DNA of 35,692 nucleotides from positions 10,719-46,410 of the forward strand of contig NW_003546921.1 in NCBI RefSeq assembly GCF_000090795.2. Reading direction: 5' to 3'. Positions 20,255-30,824 of the stretch are shown here, piece after piece. How positions within the stretch are numbered: position 1 is the first letter of the stretch; every line of letters starts with the position of its first letter. This stretch comes from Amphimedon queenslandica (lineage: Eukaryota > Porifera > Demospongiae > Haplosclerida > Niphatidae). The notes below the pieces were generated by a model. That model had not been told where the DNA came from. It did not search any database and worked only from the letters and a program-made list of their open reading frames with translations. The translations under genes were made by a program, and so were the position numbers.

Positions 20255-23200
20255 GTCGTTGGTTATCTAAAGAAAAAGTTTAAAACTCCAAGTGATGCTG
20301 ACACGTATTATCGATCACAACAACATCTTGCGATAGCTAAACGGCATCATGACCCCACTGTAGCACAGGGACTAAAATCACTGCGTTTATTTGAAAAACC
20401 AACTTTACCAATGCCAGTTCAATCTCTTCCATGTCTTAGCAGTAACTTCAATACACTCTGCAGTAATTCATTTGAATTAGATGTGCCAGAAGATTTCTTG
20501 ATTTTATGTGTTCAAGCAATGCTGACTTTGAAAAGTAATGGGAGAGCAAATGTTATTTCTAATGTAGCCAAAGGATTTGGCACTGAGAGGGCTGATGGAT
20601 CTGATGCCCATTTTCCTTCATATTATCGTTCATGGCAGGTGACAATGTACTCTTAATTTGGCCAGAAGTGGGCCAAACTTCATCATGGACCATTGTGGTC
20701 TGTAGGTAATGCTTCTCAGGTAACAGACAAGAATAACAGTGCAGTACGAGATACTATGAAGGTACTTACCATCTGTTGTTAATACTTCATAACATGCAAC
20801 TTTTATCAGGCACTTGTTAACATCCCATCAATATCAGAGTCTACTTTGCGAAGAGACATAGCTGCAAGTAAAATATGTGACAATAGTTGACAAAAGGTAC
20901 CTTATGGCGGATTTTAAAATTCAGCATTAAAATGAAAAATATCAACCTGTGACTGCTCTGTTGGACATCTATTGTGTTTAAAAGTTACATAGTACCTTTT
21001 TGCATTCTGTGGAGTAATTTTATGATTAATAGAGGTCAGGAAGTTGGATTTTCTTGAATTTCACAACCCGCCATAAGGTACCTTTTGTCAGTTATGGTCA
21101 CATTTTTCCTGATTCTAAACTTCAGGTTATGTTAAAAATCCACTACATTTAATTGCAAAACATTTGTGTATAATAGCTTTCTGTGTTGGATGAAGCAAAA
21201 CTTGTGCATCCCAATAGTTGGTGGTGGATTAAAGCAGATGCATGTGATCTTGTTGCTGGATTGGGGACATCGGTGGAAGGCAAATGGAGTGGTGATGCTA
21301 ATATGCACATCAATGAGCTTCAGTAATCTAATGAGAGTCACTTCAATTGCTTAAAATCATTAAAAGATATTGGTGCTTATAGCTTAAAAGTGGTGTTGTG
21401 TAGCAAAGGAGATAACACAAGATATTGCATTGGTTGACACAAGTATGTGAATTTTATTGAATCATAAGCTTTTTATTGTTATTATTTTCTTAGCTCTCAA
21501 AGCTGTAAACTCGGAGTATAATGAAAAATTTGGTCAGTACAGTCAAGAGAAAAAGGAACTTAGAATTAGCATGGCATTTGAAAGAACTTACTGATTTGAA
21601 CACATTGGGAAGGCAGTTGCTCGTTGACAGTTCCGTTTTTTTAAAGAAAATAGATGATCCACTATATGATAAAGAAGCTGAGACCTTGCCTAGTAAGCTA
21701 TCTTCCTAGAAGCAAATAGCGGAATCTTTTGTACAGAGGCTGGTGAAATACAGACGCACTGCAGCAACTCATGTATTAGTTGTACTGACTAGTCCTGAGG
21801 AGAGGTCTTCTAAGCCATATGCACTAGCACTGCAATGTATTGCATATAAGAATGTTAGAGACAGTAATATAAGATTGATCTGCAATGAGATTATTAAGGA
21901 AATGACTGCAAGAGGAATGAAAGTATCAGGTTCATTGTATACCCAGTATTGCATTAAATTTATATTTTGTGCAGTGTTTACCAATGGAAAATTTAATAGC
22001 TTACGATCAAAGGAAAACACCCTGCCTTTATCTATTTTTGAAGTGCACAGTTGTGCTAGAAATAAAGTTTCTAAGTGGAGTCAGAAGAATATGATCAGAA
22101 TGTTGTCACCAAGAAGTAAAGGAATATAATGCATTAGTATTTCATATAAATGCAGTTTTATTAGATGGATCAATTACAGCTGAAATGGCTAACCCAGCTG
22201 TAAGTGACAAGTTACTAAAGGAAATTCTCTTCGTGTTGACACAAGGTTGGACAAGAGATAAAATTATTGATTTACTGCGGAGTAGGTGTGTACCCAATGG
22301 CTACATATATGACACATGGAGAAAAGGTTTTTTGGCGTACATGTTTACAATTGTTTTTCATGCAATTTTACAACACAACAGGGATTTCTAAAACTTTGAC
22401 TGACAAGCTAAAATCTATTCTGGCAGTATTAGAATACCAGTATCAGATCAACAAGTGGGAAGCTGAGGGAGTACCATTTAGGACACACATGCATGTTCCT
22501 AAAATTCATTCAATCACAGGGACATTATTTTGTGAAAAAGAAGATGAGGGTCATGTTTTAAAGGTTGATGTACAGTAATTAATTAATGCATACATATTTT
22601 TTTGTTTAGAGAATTGGTAATAGCTTGAGGCAAGGTAGAGTAAAAAATATCAATCTGGAGAGATTTTTTGAAGCACTTTAAGGTAAATCAATTGACCTAA
22701 CATACCCTGCTTTAACTGAAATAAGGAAACAGTCAGTTGAAGATGTGGAGAGGTTTTTGGTGAAGGTGTCATGCAATTTATGGAAGCAAAAGGATATACT
22801 TATGAGGCAGGATATTTGAATATAGTTTGTAACTGGAGATGTGCAGTAGATGAAAGAGGATTATCTGAAGATCAGCGGCAGCAGTTCTGTATGGACTTTT
22901 TTAATTTTATTGCACAAGATCTGATTCCACGGTATTTACCCGATAAATTGACTTTAGTAACCTAGAAGTAGTCAATTAGGTAACCATGTGATGTCAATTA
23001 TAGTACATAGTAGTTTCATCTTATCTTAATGCAGGCCAACTGACGATGTTCGGGGACTGACTAGAGAAACAATCATTGCCTTGGCAGCTGATATTGAAAG
23101 TAGAAATTGGTGAAGGGATTTTTTAAGGAACAACATGTTTGGAATTGAACATCCCCATGCAAGTACTACTGATGATGTGGAAAGCTTCTTTAGTGTGCTA

Positions 23201-23726
23201 CGTGATATGGTAGGAAAAAATTTTACATTGAAACAAGTATGTCTTCATAAATACAATATGCCTAATGAATGTATGGTATACTCTAAATGTAGGTATCCTA
23301 TGGCTTGAGAAAAGTTTGTTTGGAATTTATGAAAAGATTGGATCCAGGCCTCCCATTTTATTATCACACAAGTACTCACTCAAGGTTTTATGAAGGCGAG
23401 ATGCCCAGTTTCAATGAAGTTTCATCAAAGAATAAGCCAAAACATCTTCCACTGAGGGAGCTATTAGGTAAATGTACTAACAGTAACATTATTGCAATTT
23501 ACACTTATATAAGTATACCTATATCAAAGTATTATGTTTAAGCATTACTATTACTAATACAAAAATATCATTACTGCATCACTTTGTCTTTTTAGGGACT
23601 GTAGGACGCTATGTGTCTCTTCCTATTCGTGGAAGTCTTTCTGTTAGATCCAAGTTTCATAATATTCCTGCTGAGCTTCGCCCATTCCTAATTTTCTACT
23701 GTAATTCAGGAACATTCAGAATGTAA
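20255..23726 (+). pseudogene. WSGD-family multi-exon gene (element-associated)
   Basis: Blocks in order. 20255-20765: GYLKKKFKTPSDADTYYRSQ, ELDVPEDFLILCVQAM, an in-frame TAA at 20654, then FGQKWAKLHHGPLWSVGNAS. 20811-20870: ALVNIPSISESTLRRDIAAS. 21177-21330: NSWWWIKADACDLVAGLGTS and KWSGDANM. 21540-22130: ELAWHLKELTDLNTLG, AATHVLVVLTSPEERSSKPY, FTNGKFNSLRSK. 22267-22570: THMHVPKIHSITGTLFCEKE. 22616-22965: KQSVEDVERF, YTYEAGYLNIVCNWRCAVDE. 23037-23235: GLTRETIIALAADIESRNW, STTDDVESFFSVLRDMVGKN. 23293-23467: VCLEFMKRLDPGLPFYYHTS. 23596-23726: RSKFHNIPAELRPFL. Introns 23236-23292 and 23468-23595 keep frame. At least four stops or shifts are present. The family is multicopy in cnidarians and sponges; its function is unknown to me and a transposase role is possible. 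Confidence 0.65.
20875..21103. mobile_element. Short TIR element (MITE) inside the WSGD gene
   Basis: The left end ATGTGACAATAGTTGACAAA is matched by the reverse complement of the right end, ATGTGACCATAACTGACAAA. Both go on with AGGTACCTTATGGCGG, giving about 36 bp with four differences. The element is 229 bp and non-coding, and sits between exon-like blocks of the host gene, probably in an intron. The target duplication is unclear. Related single ends lie at 5010-5035 and 27598-27636. Confidence 0.8.
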
Positions 23727-23856
23727 ACAATAATTATTACAATAATTAAATTCATTGACAATAACCAAAAATAATAATTTTAGAATTTTACATAAGGTGT
23801 TTCAACAATAGTTAATCATAATTTTATGAAACTAGTGTGCTTTTACACTGTATAAC

Positions 23857-24716
23857 TTACTTCGGCCAAAATCCACGTTTCACTACTTCAACACCACAAT
23901 ACAATCCAGGTCCTGACCTTGTCCAATGTGTAATGTATCGTACCCATGCCAATGACACAGATTTTGTATCACCTTTTTCCATTGCTAAGTGTGCAGCATC
24001 AAGAGCTTCACGCACAACATAACCAACAGCTTTCCAATCTTCTTGATCAATGCTACATTTAAAAGATATTGCTTTAGAATCATATGGGTTGTTTGGCTCT
24101 TTTTACAAGCAAACAGGTACTTCTACTGAATTTTGTAGCTTCATAGCCACTACCGCCAATAGCTCCTGTGTTTGCTTGTTCTTGTTACAACCAACACATT
24201 CGAACACAATGGAATGCTCAACAGCATCACTAGTTTCATTACCAGTGTTTTCTGCTGAAGTTTCAAAATCATCTTGAGAACTGCATGTATCATATTCATC
24301 TTTCAAAACTTGGCAGCCCACATCACTGCCGGGATCTTTCTGGTTCCCATCATGATCAAATTGCCATCTCCACAAAGTGAACACCAGTCCTTCGTACAAG
24401 TTTTTTTCAGAAAGTGAACAACTACTCAGCTCAAATTCATCTTGATCAATAAAAAGCCACAGTGATTCCCAGGACAAACTTTCAACAAGGCAAGGAGAGA
24501 CCTTTCTTGGATTGAAATATGACAGTATCCATCATATATGTCACTAGTTTCATCACAAATAAATGAAAATTTCATCTCACATAACTTCACAGTGAAAACA
24601 GGGAAACTTGGTATCGTGTATTCGACATGGGAACTAGATGAAAACACCGCAATTCTCAAATGTGTGTCATCTTCACATAAATCACAAGAAATCTCAGAAG
24701 TAGCTGCAGTCACCAT
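23857..24716 (-). pseudogene. SGPG-type recurrent gene, decayed
   Basis: The ATG at 24716 opens MVTAATSEISCDLCEDDTHL, a CxxC pair, then SSSSHVEYTIPSFPVFTV. The frame changes near 24450 to ESLWLFIDQDEFELSS. The C-terminal half has HSIVFECVGCNKNKQTQELL, EVPVCL, an in-frame TAA at about 24103, KEPNNPYDSKAISFKCSIDQ, DWKAVGYVVREALDAAHLAM, then WTRSGPGLYCGVEVVKRGFW and a stop at 23857. I recognise the last 130 residues as a family with many copies in sponges and cnidarians, often near HECT-like and WSGD genes. No biochemical role is known to me. It converges with the plus-strand gene ending at 23726, only 130 bases away. Confidence 0.6.
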
Positions 24717-24748
24717 TTTAAAAGGTAAAGGTAGGTAGATAAAGCAGG

Positions 24749-27000
24749 TAGAGGAAGTATGACGATTGATGTTGCGTGCGCAAACTCTTCTGGCTGCGAA
24801 GTAACTGAAGAATGTTGTGTGTGTCAAAGAGGCCACACAAAAATTGATTCAACTCAGCCTTCACTATCAGTACTTCATAATGAAATGACAGCGGAGACAA
24901 TAGCTTCATTATCTGCTAGACAGACTTCCTTTGATAGAGTACTAATGCCTATATCATGACAAAAATCATAGGTATCTGACTGAATCAGCTGCCTTAACTG
25001 GCTTAGAGAGTCAGTACTCTCAATCTAACAATACAATTAATATTGAAATTCAGTCACAAGTTATTATTACCCCTTTTCAATATTTTCCTTTAATTCAAAA
25101 TTAATGACGTCTAGTGGTCCTGCCTTCACATTTGAGGTTCCATAAACAATGTAATCAGCTACAGCAGAGGAAAAAATTGTGGTGCTGGCCCACCATGAAT
25201 CAGTGAAAGTCCAACAAACCTCCAATATAGTAATGAGTTTCCTTCTATAGCTCTAAAACATTGTGCAGTGGTACTTTGTTATCTGGTGGACCACAGAATA
25301 TACTGCCATATTCAGGTATCAACTTCATGAGTAAGTAAAAATACTCCCGTAATGGCCCCCATCATCCACAGCTGTTTCCCCAACAAATACAACTCATATA
25401 TGTCCACTGACATCAAAACCATTTCGTAATTTGTGAAGGGTGTCTTGTAAAATATGCTTTCTTCTGACCAGTGGCAGAGCTGAACCCGGGCCCACACGAG
25501 CCTAGGCACAGGCATCAATGCTGTGAAATGAGATTCATTAGATGCAATGTGAACAATTCCCTGCCTAAAGTTTAGATAAAGCCAACCACAAGCCTCACTA
25601 GAGTACAAACAAGGGTATACAGGTGCATCCAAATAATTAGCAAGCACTTTTCAAGTAAAATACCCAAAGAAAAAGTTAGAAAGTGGACACACCCACATCC
25701 GGACCCAGGCATCAGTTTTTTTCCAGCTCCACCACCGCTTCTGATAATTATCCTTGGACAGTCTTCTCTCGCACTATAAAATGGGTTTGTTAATTTTATG
25801 CAATGATAAAATTTTAGGGACAGGTAAATCTGAGCTAAAAAATTTAAATTAAGTAAAACATGACTAATGAAAGCTTATTACACACCTAGATGGGACAGGA
25901 GTCAGTGGTGAAGCCAGAAGTGGTGTAGGACTACTTTCCCAATCCTTTGTATTAATAATATTGCGATATTTAGACAATTTATAAATTCCCAACGACAATA
26001 ATTTGCAAAGTTATGAATAATAATACCTGTCAAGGCTCTCATCATTGTATGTGGGCACAGTGGCACTTGATGGCATAGTCTTTTCTGTAGTTAAATCTAT
26101 CAACTCGTCTTGAGAACCCTCTTCACTATTCAGACATAGCTATAACATAGTAAGAGAATATGCTAGTAAATTGGAGCATTGTTCGTTTACTAACTTTAAG
26201 AAGTGGTTCATTTGCTAATATGTATATAGGGACTTTATTACTTTTGGGTACAATAGTACTTGCAGTCCACTTGAAAGAATGAGACACTGCTGGTATGGTG
26301 AGACTTTTATTGGAACCACCTATAGGCTGCAAAACTTGAAAAGAAAAATTACGATTGTGATTCATTGGAATACAAAAAACGGATCGGACTTCACTAAATA
26401 TCTCCTCTTCTGACATACTAGAGTCTAACGTTATCTTTTTAATCAAACCATTCTTGCCTAATTCAGCACAAGACTTCAGGATATTTATTGCTGTTGACTG
26501 TTCGTAAGATTTTGGCAGACAAACAATGTCACGATTATACATAAGAAGCCTCTCTTTCACTTTTAAACTTCCTCTTCTGTTATTCTTGCCAATAAAAATT
26601 GATGGTAGAGTGGGTTTTGCTCTACGACAAAAAGAAATATATAATAGTTGTAATATAACAAACATCAATTAACATAATTATCTGCTATAAACAATTAATG
26701 CAGCATTCATAGGGGAATATATTTATCACTGACTTTTGGCTCTCAAGCACTTGGTCCTGCTGTTCCACTTTATCATCATTTCTTACATGTACCTTCTTCA
26801 CCACAAAATCATCATCATCGCAACTAATATCAGAAATTAACTTCACCCTTTTTTGTAAGTATTTAATGATAACTAAATACAATAGTGAAATTACTAACTT
26901 TATTCTTTTAACATTAGCTTTCTTCCTTTGACTAGCCACGGGTCTCGCAATACCAAATGATCCTCTCTGTGTCCCTGCAAGACCGGGCCCTTGTCAACTA
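24749..27000 (-). pseudogene. Second HECT-domain E3 ligase-like gene
   Basis: 5' exons splice in frame: exon to 26899, intron 26898-26848 (51 bases), exon 26847-26734 with DISCDDDDFVVKKVHVRND, intron 26733-26632, exon 26631-26195, intron 26194-26140, exon 26139-26027 with EEGSQDELIDLTTEK, then a small exon with SSPTPLLASPLTPVPS. The third exon has EEEIFSEVRSVFCIPMNHNR, FQVLQPIGGSNKSLTIPA and SHSFKWTASTIV, the signature of the N-terminal fold of G2E3-like proteins. Downstream, with frame shifts, come REYFYLLMKLIPEYGSIFCG (about 25340), WRFVGLSLIHGGPAPQFF (about 25220) and ADYIVYGTSNVKAGPLDVIN (about 25150), a HECT N-lobe. Then ESTDSLSQLRQLIQSDTYDF and a last block near 24890-24749. The catalytic C-lobe was not found. 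No clear ATG precedes 26939. Confidence 0.65.
26195..26631 (-). CDS. Intact N-terminal exon of the second HECT-like gene
   Basis: The exon runs without a stop from AKPTLPSIFIGKNNRRGSLK to KVPIYILANEPLLK. Key block: MSEEEIFSEVRSVFCIPMN, FQVLQPIGG, SHSFKWTAS. The donor GTTAGT and acceptor GTCGTAG agree with neighbouring exons in phase (codon joined AA plus A on the 5' side, phase 0 on the 3' side). This part of the gene looks younger or better preserved than the HECT part downstream. Confidence 0.6.
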
Positions 27001-27251
27001 CTTCCAATTCCAACTTCCTTTATCCTGGGTTTGGAGTTTGGATCTCTTTCTTTCAGTCTGAGTCTTCATCATCGCTATTCTTATTAGCCTCCATTTTAGG
27101 AGACACAGCTCCTGAAACAGCCTTAACAATATTTTTTATGGGTTGTTTGGCCAACTTTTACATTGAATGTGACATGTGTATGGGCGTGGCACTTATACTG
27201 GATGGCCACCCCCTAATGTAAACTCAACTGGCTTTTGAAATGCTGCTCCAT

Positions 27252-27393
27252 TGCATCCACTGCTAAACACTGCATCCACTGCTAAACACTGCATCCATTG
27301 CTAAACACTGTATCCATTCCTAAACTTTGCATCCATTGCTAAACACTGCATCCACGGCTAAACCCTGCATCCACGGCTAAACCCTGCATCCAG
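27252..27393. repeat. 19-bp tandem repeat
   Basis: Seven full units of TGCATCCACTGCTAAACAC and variants start at 27252, 27271, 27290, 27309, 27328, 27347 and 27366, with a partial eighth. Units 6 and 7 are identical and differ from the first two at three positions (CACGG and CCC), so the array shows internal homogenisation. Confidence 0.95.
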
Positions 27394-27597
27394 TGAGTGT
27401 TAAACATCTACTTTAATCATAGATTTTCCATAACTTTTAAACATCTTTAAAAAAGTAGTTTTGACACAAACAGCACCCCATACTTTGAGGGGCTGTAACT
27501 AAGCAACCATAAGGCGGATTGGGATCAAACCCTCTCGAATGCGATGAGCAAAGCTTGCTTTACAACTCGGTACATTAATCTCAAAATTGATTTTTTT

Positions 27598-27636
27598 CAC
27601 CATAAGGGCCCTTTTGTCAATTATGGTCACATATAG
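27598..27636. repeat. Single end of the TGTGACCATAA-type element
   Basis: CACCATAAGGGCCCTTTTGT followed by CAATTATGGTCACAT matches the right end at 21068-21103 at most positions. A CCATAAGGCGG block at about 27510 may be a remnant of more of the element; a clear left end was not seen. Confidence 0.65.
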
Positions 27637-27639
27637 TTA

Positions 27640-29270
27640 TGTAATCTATTGATACTATTAATACTGCGCAGGTTTTAAGCCATATGTAATAAATTAAAAG
27701 TATGGATCACTTTAAGTGTTTTTCACATTAATGCTGTAACTGTGATTACGCCTCATCACTAAATTATATTGATTACTGTCCAATTTATTGTAGGTTTTGT
27801 CTCTCCTTAACATTTTAACATTTAGCTCTTTATTTATGTCTGTAATGCTCCCTATGATACATATATTATATCCATTGTTTCTCACAAGGCATGCTAAGTG
27901 AGCTAAACAACATTCTTTATGAGATGACAAGCACATGTATGTACGTGGATCCATTGGCTCATGTCTAAGGCCAATGCGGCAACTTTAAAAATTTGCAAAA
28001 CATCTAATTCTGATCAGAATGAGCTTAAACTGTTATGCACACTAGGTACATGTATATGCATTTTAAAAACATATAAAAGTGGATAACTTTCTCTAAGCCA
28101 TTTCTGATAAAATTGAACCAAAGACCATGTACTGTTTAAAGTACATTATGTTTTGTGAACTTTAGCATCAGTTTTGTAAACCCAACATCAAAATGCTAAG
28201 CACTATGCCAAAAGCCTGTGGAAAACCCAAGTGGCAATAAGATACATAACTTATCGCCTCCACTACTATTAAAAACGGCGCCAATACCATGGGCGACCCC
28301 GCTGGCATTAAGATACTCAGGAAATTACCCCTGAATCCTCAAAACCCCAACAGAGTCACCCCAATTATGATTGACAATGACATACCAAATAATTCATTTT
28401 TTGCCCTAAGAGTGCAATATCATGTATGACCTAATTTGATCTCATTTTGCCTCTCTCTTTCCCCTTCTTAAGATGCACTACATACTATTTTCAGCAATCT
28501 CCCTAAGTAGAGTCTTCTTAAGCTTAGGATATATGCATACTAAATGTGTTAAGTATTTCATTCAAGTAAGGTCAATTATATATTTTACATTTCATGCTTT
28601 ATTATGTGATTATAGTATAATTTAAGTTACAAGCTATGTAGTATCAAGAGCACAGGACTATACATGCATGAGCAAACATTATTGTATTGTTGTACATTAT
28701 TTGTTGATTATTAATTTCAAGTAATATTGTTAGATGTAGTCATTGCCTACTACTATACAGCAATGGCACACTGTATGAATTAGTTCATGAGGCTATATTG
28801 CTTCACTTGATTTAGAAATAAGAGATTTAGCCTTGCAGAAGTTCCACAATGATAAAAAACTTTTTTAAGTATGTTAACAGTGCAATTCTCATTGTTGTCA
28901 GGTAATAGCAGGTATGTATGCACAATTACTTGGTAAAAAATAAAAGTACTAAATTTAAACCAACAACTACAAAGATAATCAGATAAAATTACTTCTGCAA
29001 ACTTAATTCTCCACAGTCAGTAATGCATTAATGTGTTTGGAGGCGGATCTTTGAAAGTGTCAGTAATGCATTAATGTGTCAGGATTTGAACTGCTGCTTT
29101 AGTGCTGCTTCACAATTTCTAAATTAGCCTGCTGCACAAAGCAAAGGTATTGTTGGGTATATCAAAGCTTCTCCTTTATATTTCAAAGTTATGAGCTGGT
29201 AGTTTGTTGTTTTCTTAAGTTACAGACCATAGGCATATCTACCTTACTATGACATTGTTTAATATTTATG
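27640..29270. other. AT-rich non-coding interval
   Basis: No protein family seen. One 80-codon frame on the minus strand (27712-27954) has no recognisable motif. The only structured feature is the pair of 21-base direct repeats at 29016 and 29059. Confidence 0.5.
29016..29079. repeat. 21-bp direct repeat pair
   Basis: GTCAGTAATGCATTAATGTG, plus one more T, occurs at 29016-29036 and exactly again at 29059-29079, with a 22-base spacer that contains GGAGGCGGATCTTTGAAA. Each copy contains the palindrome TAATGCATTA. Confidence 0.9.
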
Positions 29271-29274
29271 AATT

Positions 29275-30096
29275 GGGGCGAGCCTGAGCCCACCCCACAT
29301 AAACGACACGAGTATGTTTGTTGGTACATGTACGTCACCCCTATTTATCCGTATGAAAAAATTTCCACTTTGTAATAAACTTGATAATCTTCATTGAAAA
29401 TGGGTGCGGTCACAATGAAATAAAAATGGCAGCTATCCAAACGGAAAACTCTTCAGCTTGCAAGTCATTGAGGTCAGCAAGATAAGACTGTACTGCTATC
29501 CAAATGCAGCAAGGAAGGTTAAGAAAACAGATAGACTATGCCATGTTTTTTATTGATGTGACTAACTCTGGATCAAGTGAATGTCAGTAACTCAGTCTGT
29601 ATATAACTGACTGCACTTGGAGCACTACAAATAGCAAGAAGCCAAAAAAACTACATTGGTAGAGTTACATATCTAGCTATATCATTTGTGCAATGACTAC
29701 TTGTAGCTATCTTTAAGCTTGATAAGTGCTATAAGCAAGGTACTGACTTTCACTGCTCCAGAGATTACAAAAGGTAGATCATCAAGAACTGCATGATACA
29801 TCAAGTTCTGAGCTGCTTAGTCCACAAGCACAATCATGCATGAGTATTGTTAATCTGTCAAGATCTATTGTTTATATGTACAGTACATTGACTTGCTTGC
29901 TAAGTTTCGCCCCTTCAATGTTTTACATTCGTCTAGTGAATAAGACAATATTTCAACGTTTAGTTAACATTCACTACAATAATTAATTGATTGTGATTCA
30001 TTAATGCGAAGAGTAGATCTACTCTTGTTAACTTATGCTTATTGATAATTCTTACATAATTATAATTTAACACATTAATCAGCTCAGGCTCGCCCC
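29275..30096. mobile_element. Possible element bounded by 15-bp inverted repeats
   Basis: GGGGCGAGCCTGAGC at 29275-29289 is the exact reverse complement of GCTCAGGCTCGCCCC at 30082-30096. The interval is 822 bp without coding sequence. A related motif, CGCCCCTTCAATGTTTTACA at about 29908, resembles the sequence just outside the right end. No clear target duplication was found, so the limits are uncertain. Confidence 0.5.
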
Positions 30097-30181
30097 CTTA
30101 ATGCCTTGCATTTTCCCTAGTTATTGATTAATTTTAATAAACGTTAATTAATGACAATATTAGTAATAGTTAATTTTCTCC

Positions 30182-30820
30182 TTATAAAAGCACTATTTTA
30201 CACTTCTTGTGCTTTTGTACAAACTGTACCACCAAGTCATCCATAGACTTCCACAACGTAGATGAAAGGTCTGTCTCTATATACAAGAATGCGGGACTGT
30301 CAAGCCTTTCCTTCGTCATTGTGGAACGCAAATAAGATTTTAATCGGTGAAGACAAGAAAAACTGCGTTCTACAGTGGCAGTGGAAAAACTAATATTAAG
30401 CACTACCTGAATACAGTCCCTCAAATTTGGAAAGGCCTCTCCAACTGGCTTAAGACAGCCCATTAAGCTAGTAACCCTTGGGACTCATTGCCAGAAGTTG
30501 GATTTTGTGACAAATACTTCCTGAAAATGCTAATCTCATTTTCTATATTGTCAAGAGGAGGAAGAGAAGCACTGTAGTGGTTTAGAGAAGGTTGTAATGT
30601 TGCCGAGGAAAGGAAATTATCTGACTTTGGAGACAAGGCACTCAGCTTTCATCTCAAGTATGATGACATCCAGTAAAGCAAACTGAACAGTAATTTTGTA
30701 GCGTTTACTATGGGAAGAAGTTAGTGTTTCAGTAGACCTAATAGTATCTGTTATTAGTATCTGTTATGACCACGGGTGTTTCAGGACACTCGTCAAGCCT
30801 TTCATACGTGCCAACAATTA
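30182..30820 (-). pseudogene. hAT transposase C-terminal remnant
   Basis: The frame from 30463 reads FPNLRDCIQVVLNISFSTAT, then VERSFSCLHRLKSYLRSTMT and KERLDSPAFLYIE. This is the hAT dimerisation block, which hAT transposases use to form their active multimer. Upstream on the same strand, in other frames, are LSALSPKSDNFLSSATLQPS with NIENEISIFRKYLSQNP (about 30640-30500) and YKITVQFALLDVIILEMKAE (about 30720-30660), fitting the region before the dimerisation domain in zf-MYM/ZMYM-like hAT proteins. The catalytic DDE region, zinc finger and inverted ends were not found. Frameshifts make it a relic. Confidence 0.75.
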
Positions 30821-30824
30821 ATTG

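Noticed and set aside
27366..27384. Possible telomere-like repeat because of CTAAACCC
   Set aside because: The motif occurs only in two or three units of a 19-bp minisatellite and is not tandem at six or seven bases.
27252..27393. CRISPR-like array
   Set aside because: Units are contiguous with no unique spacers, and the surrounding DNA is eukaryotic.
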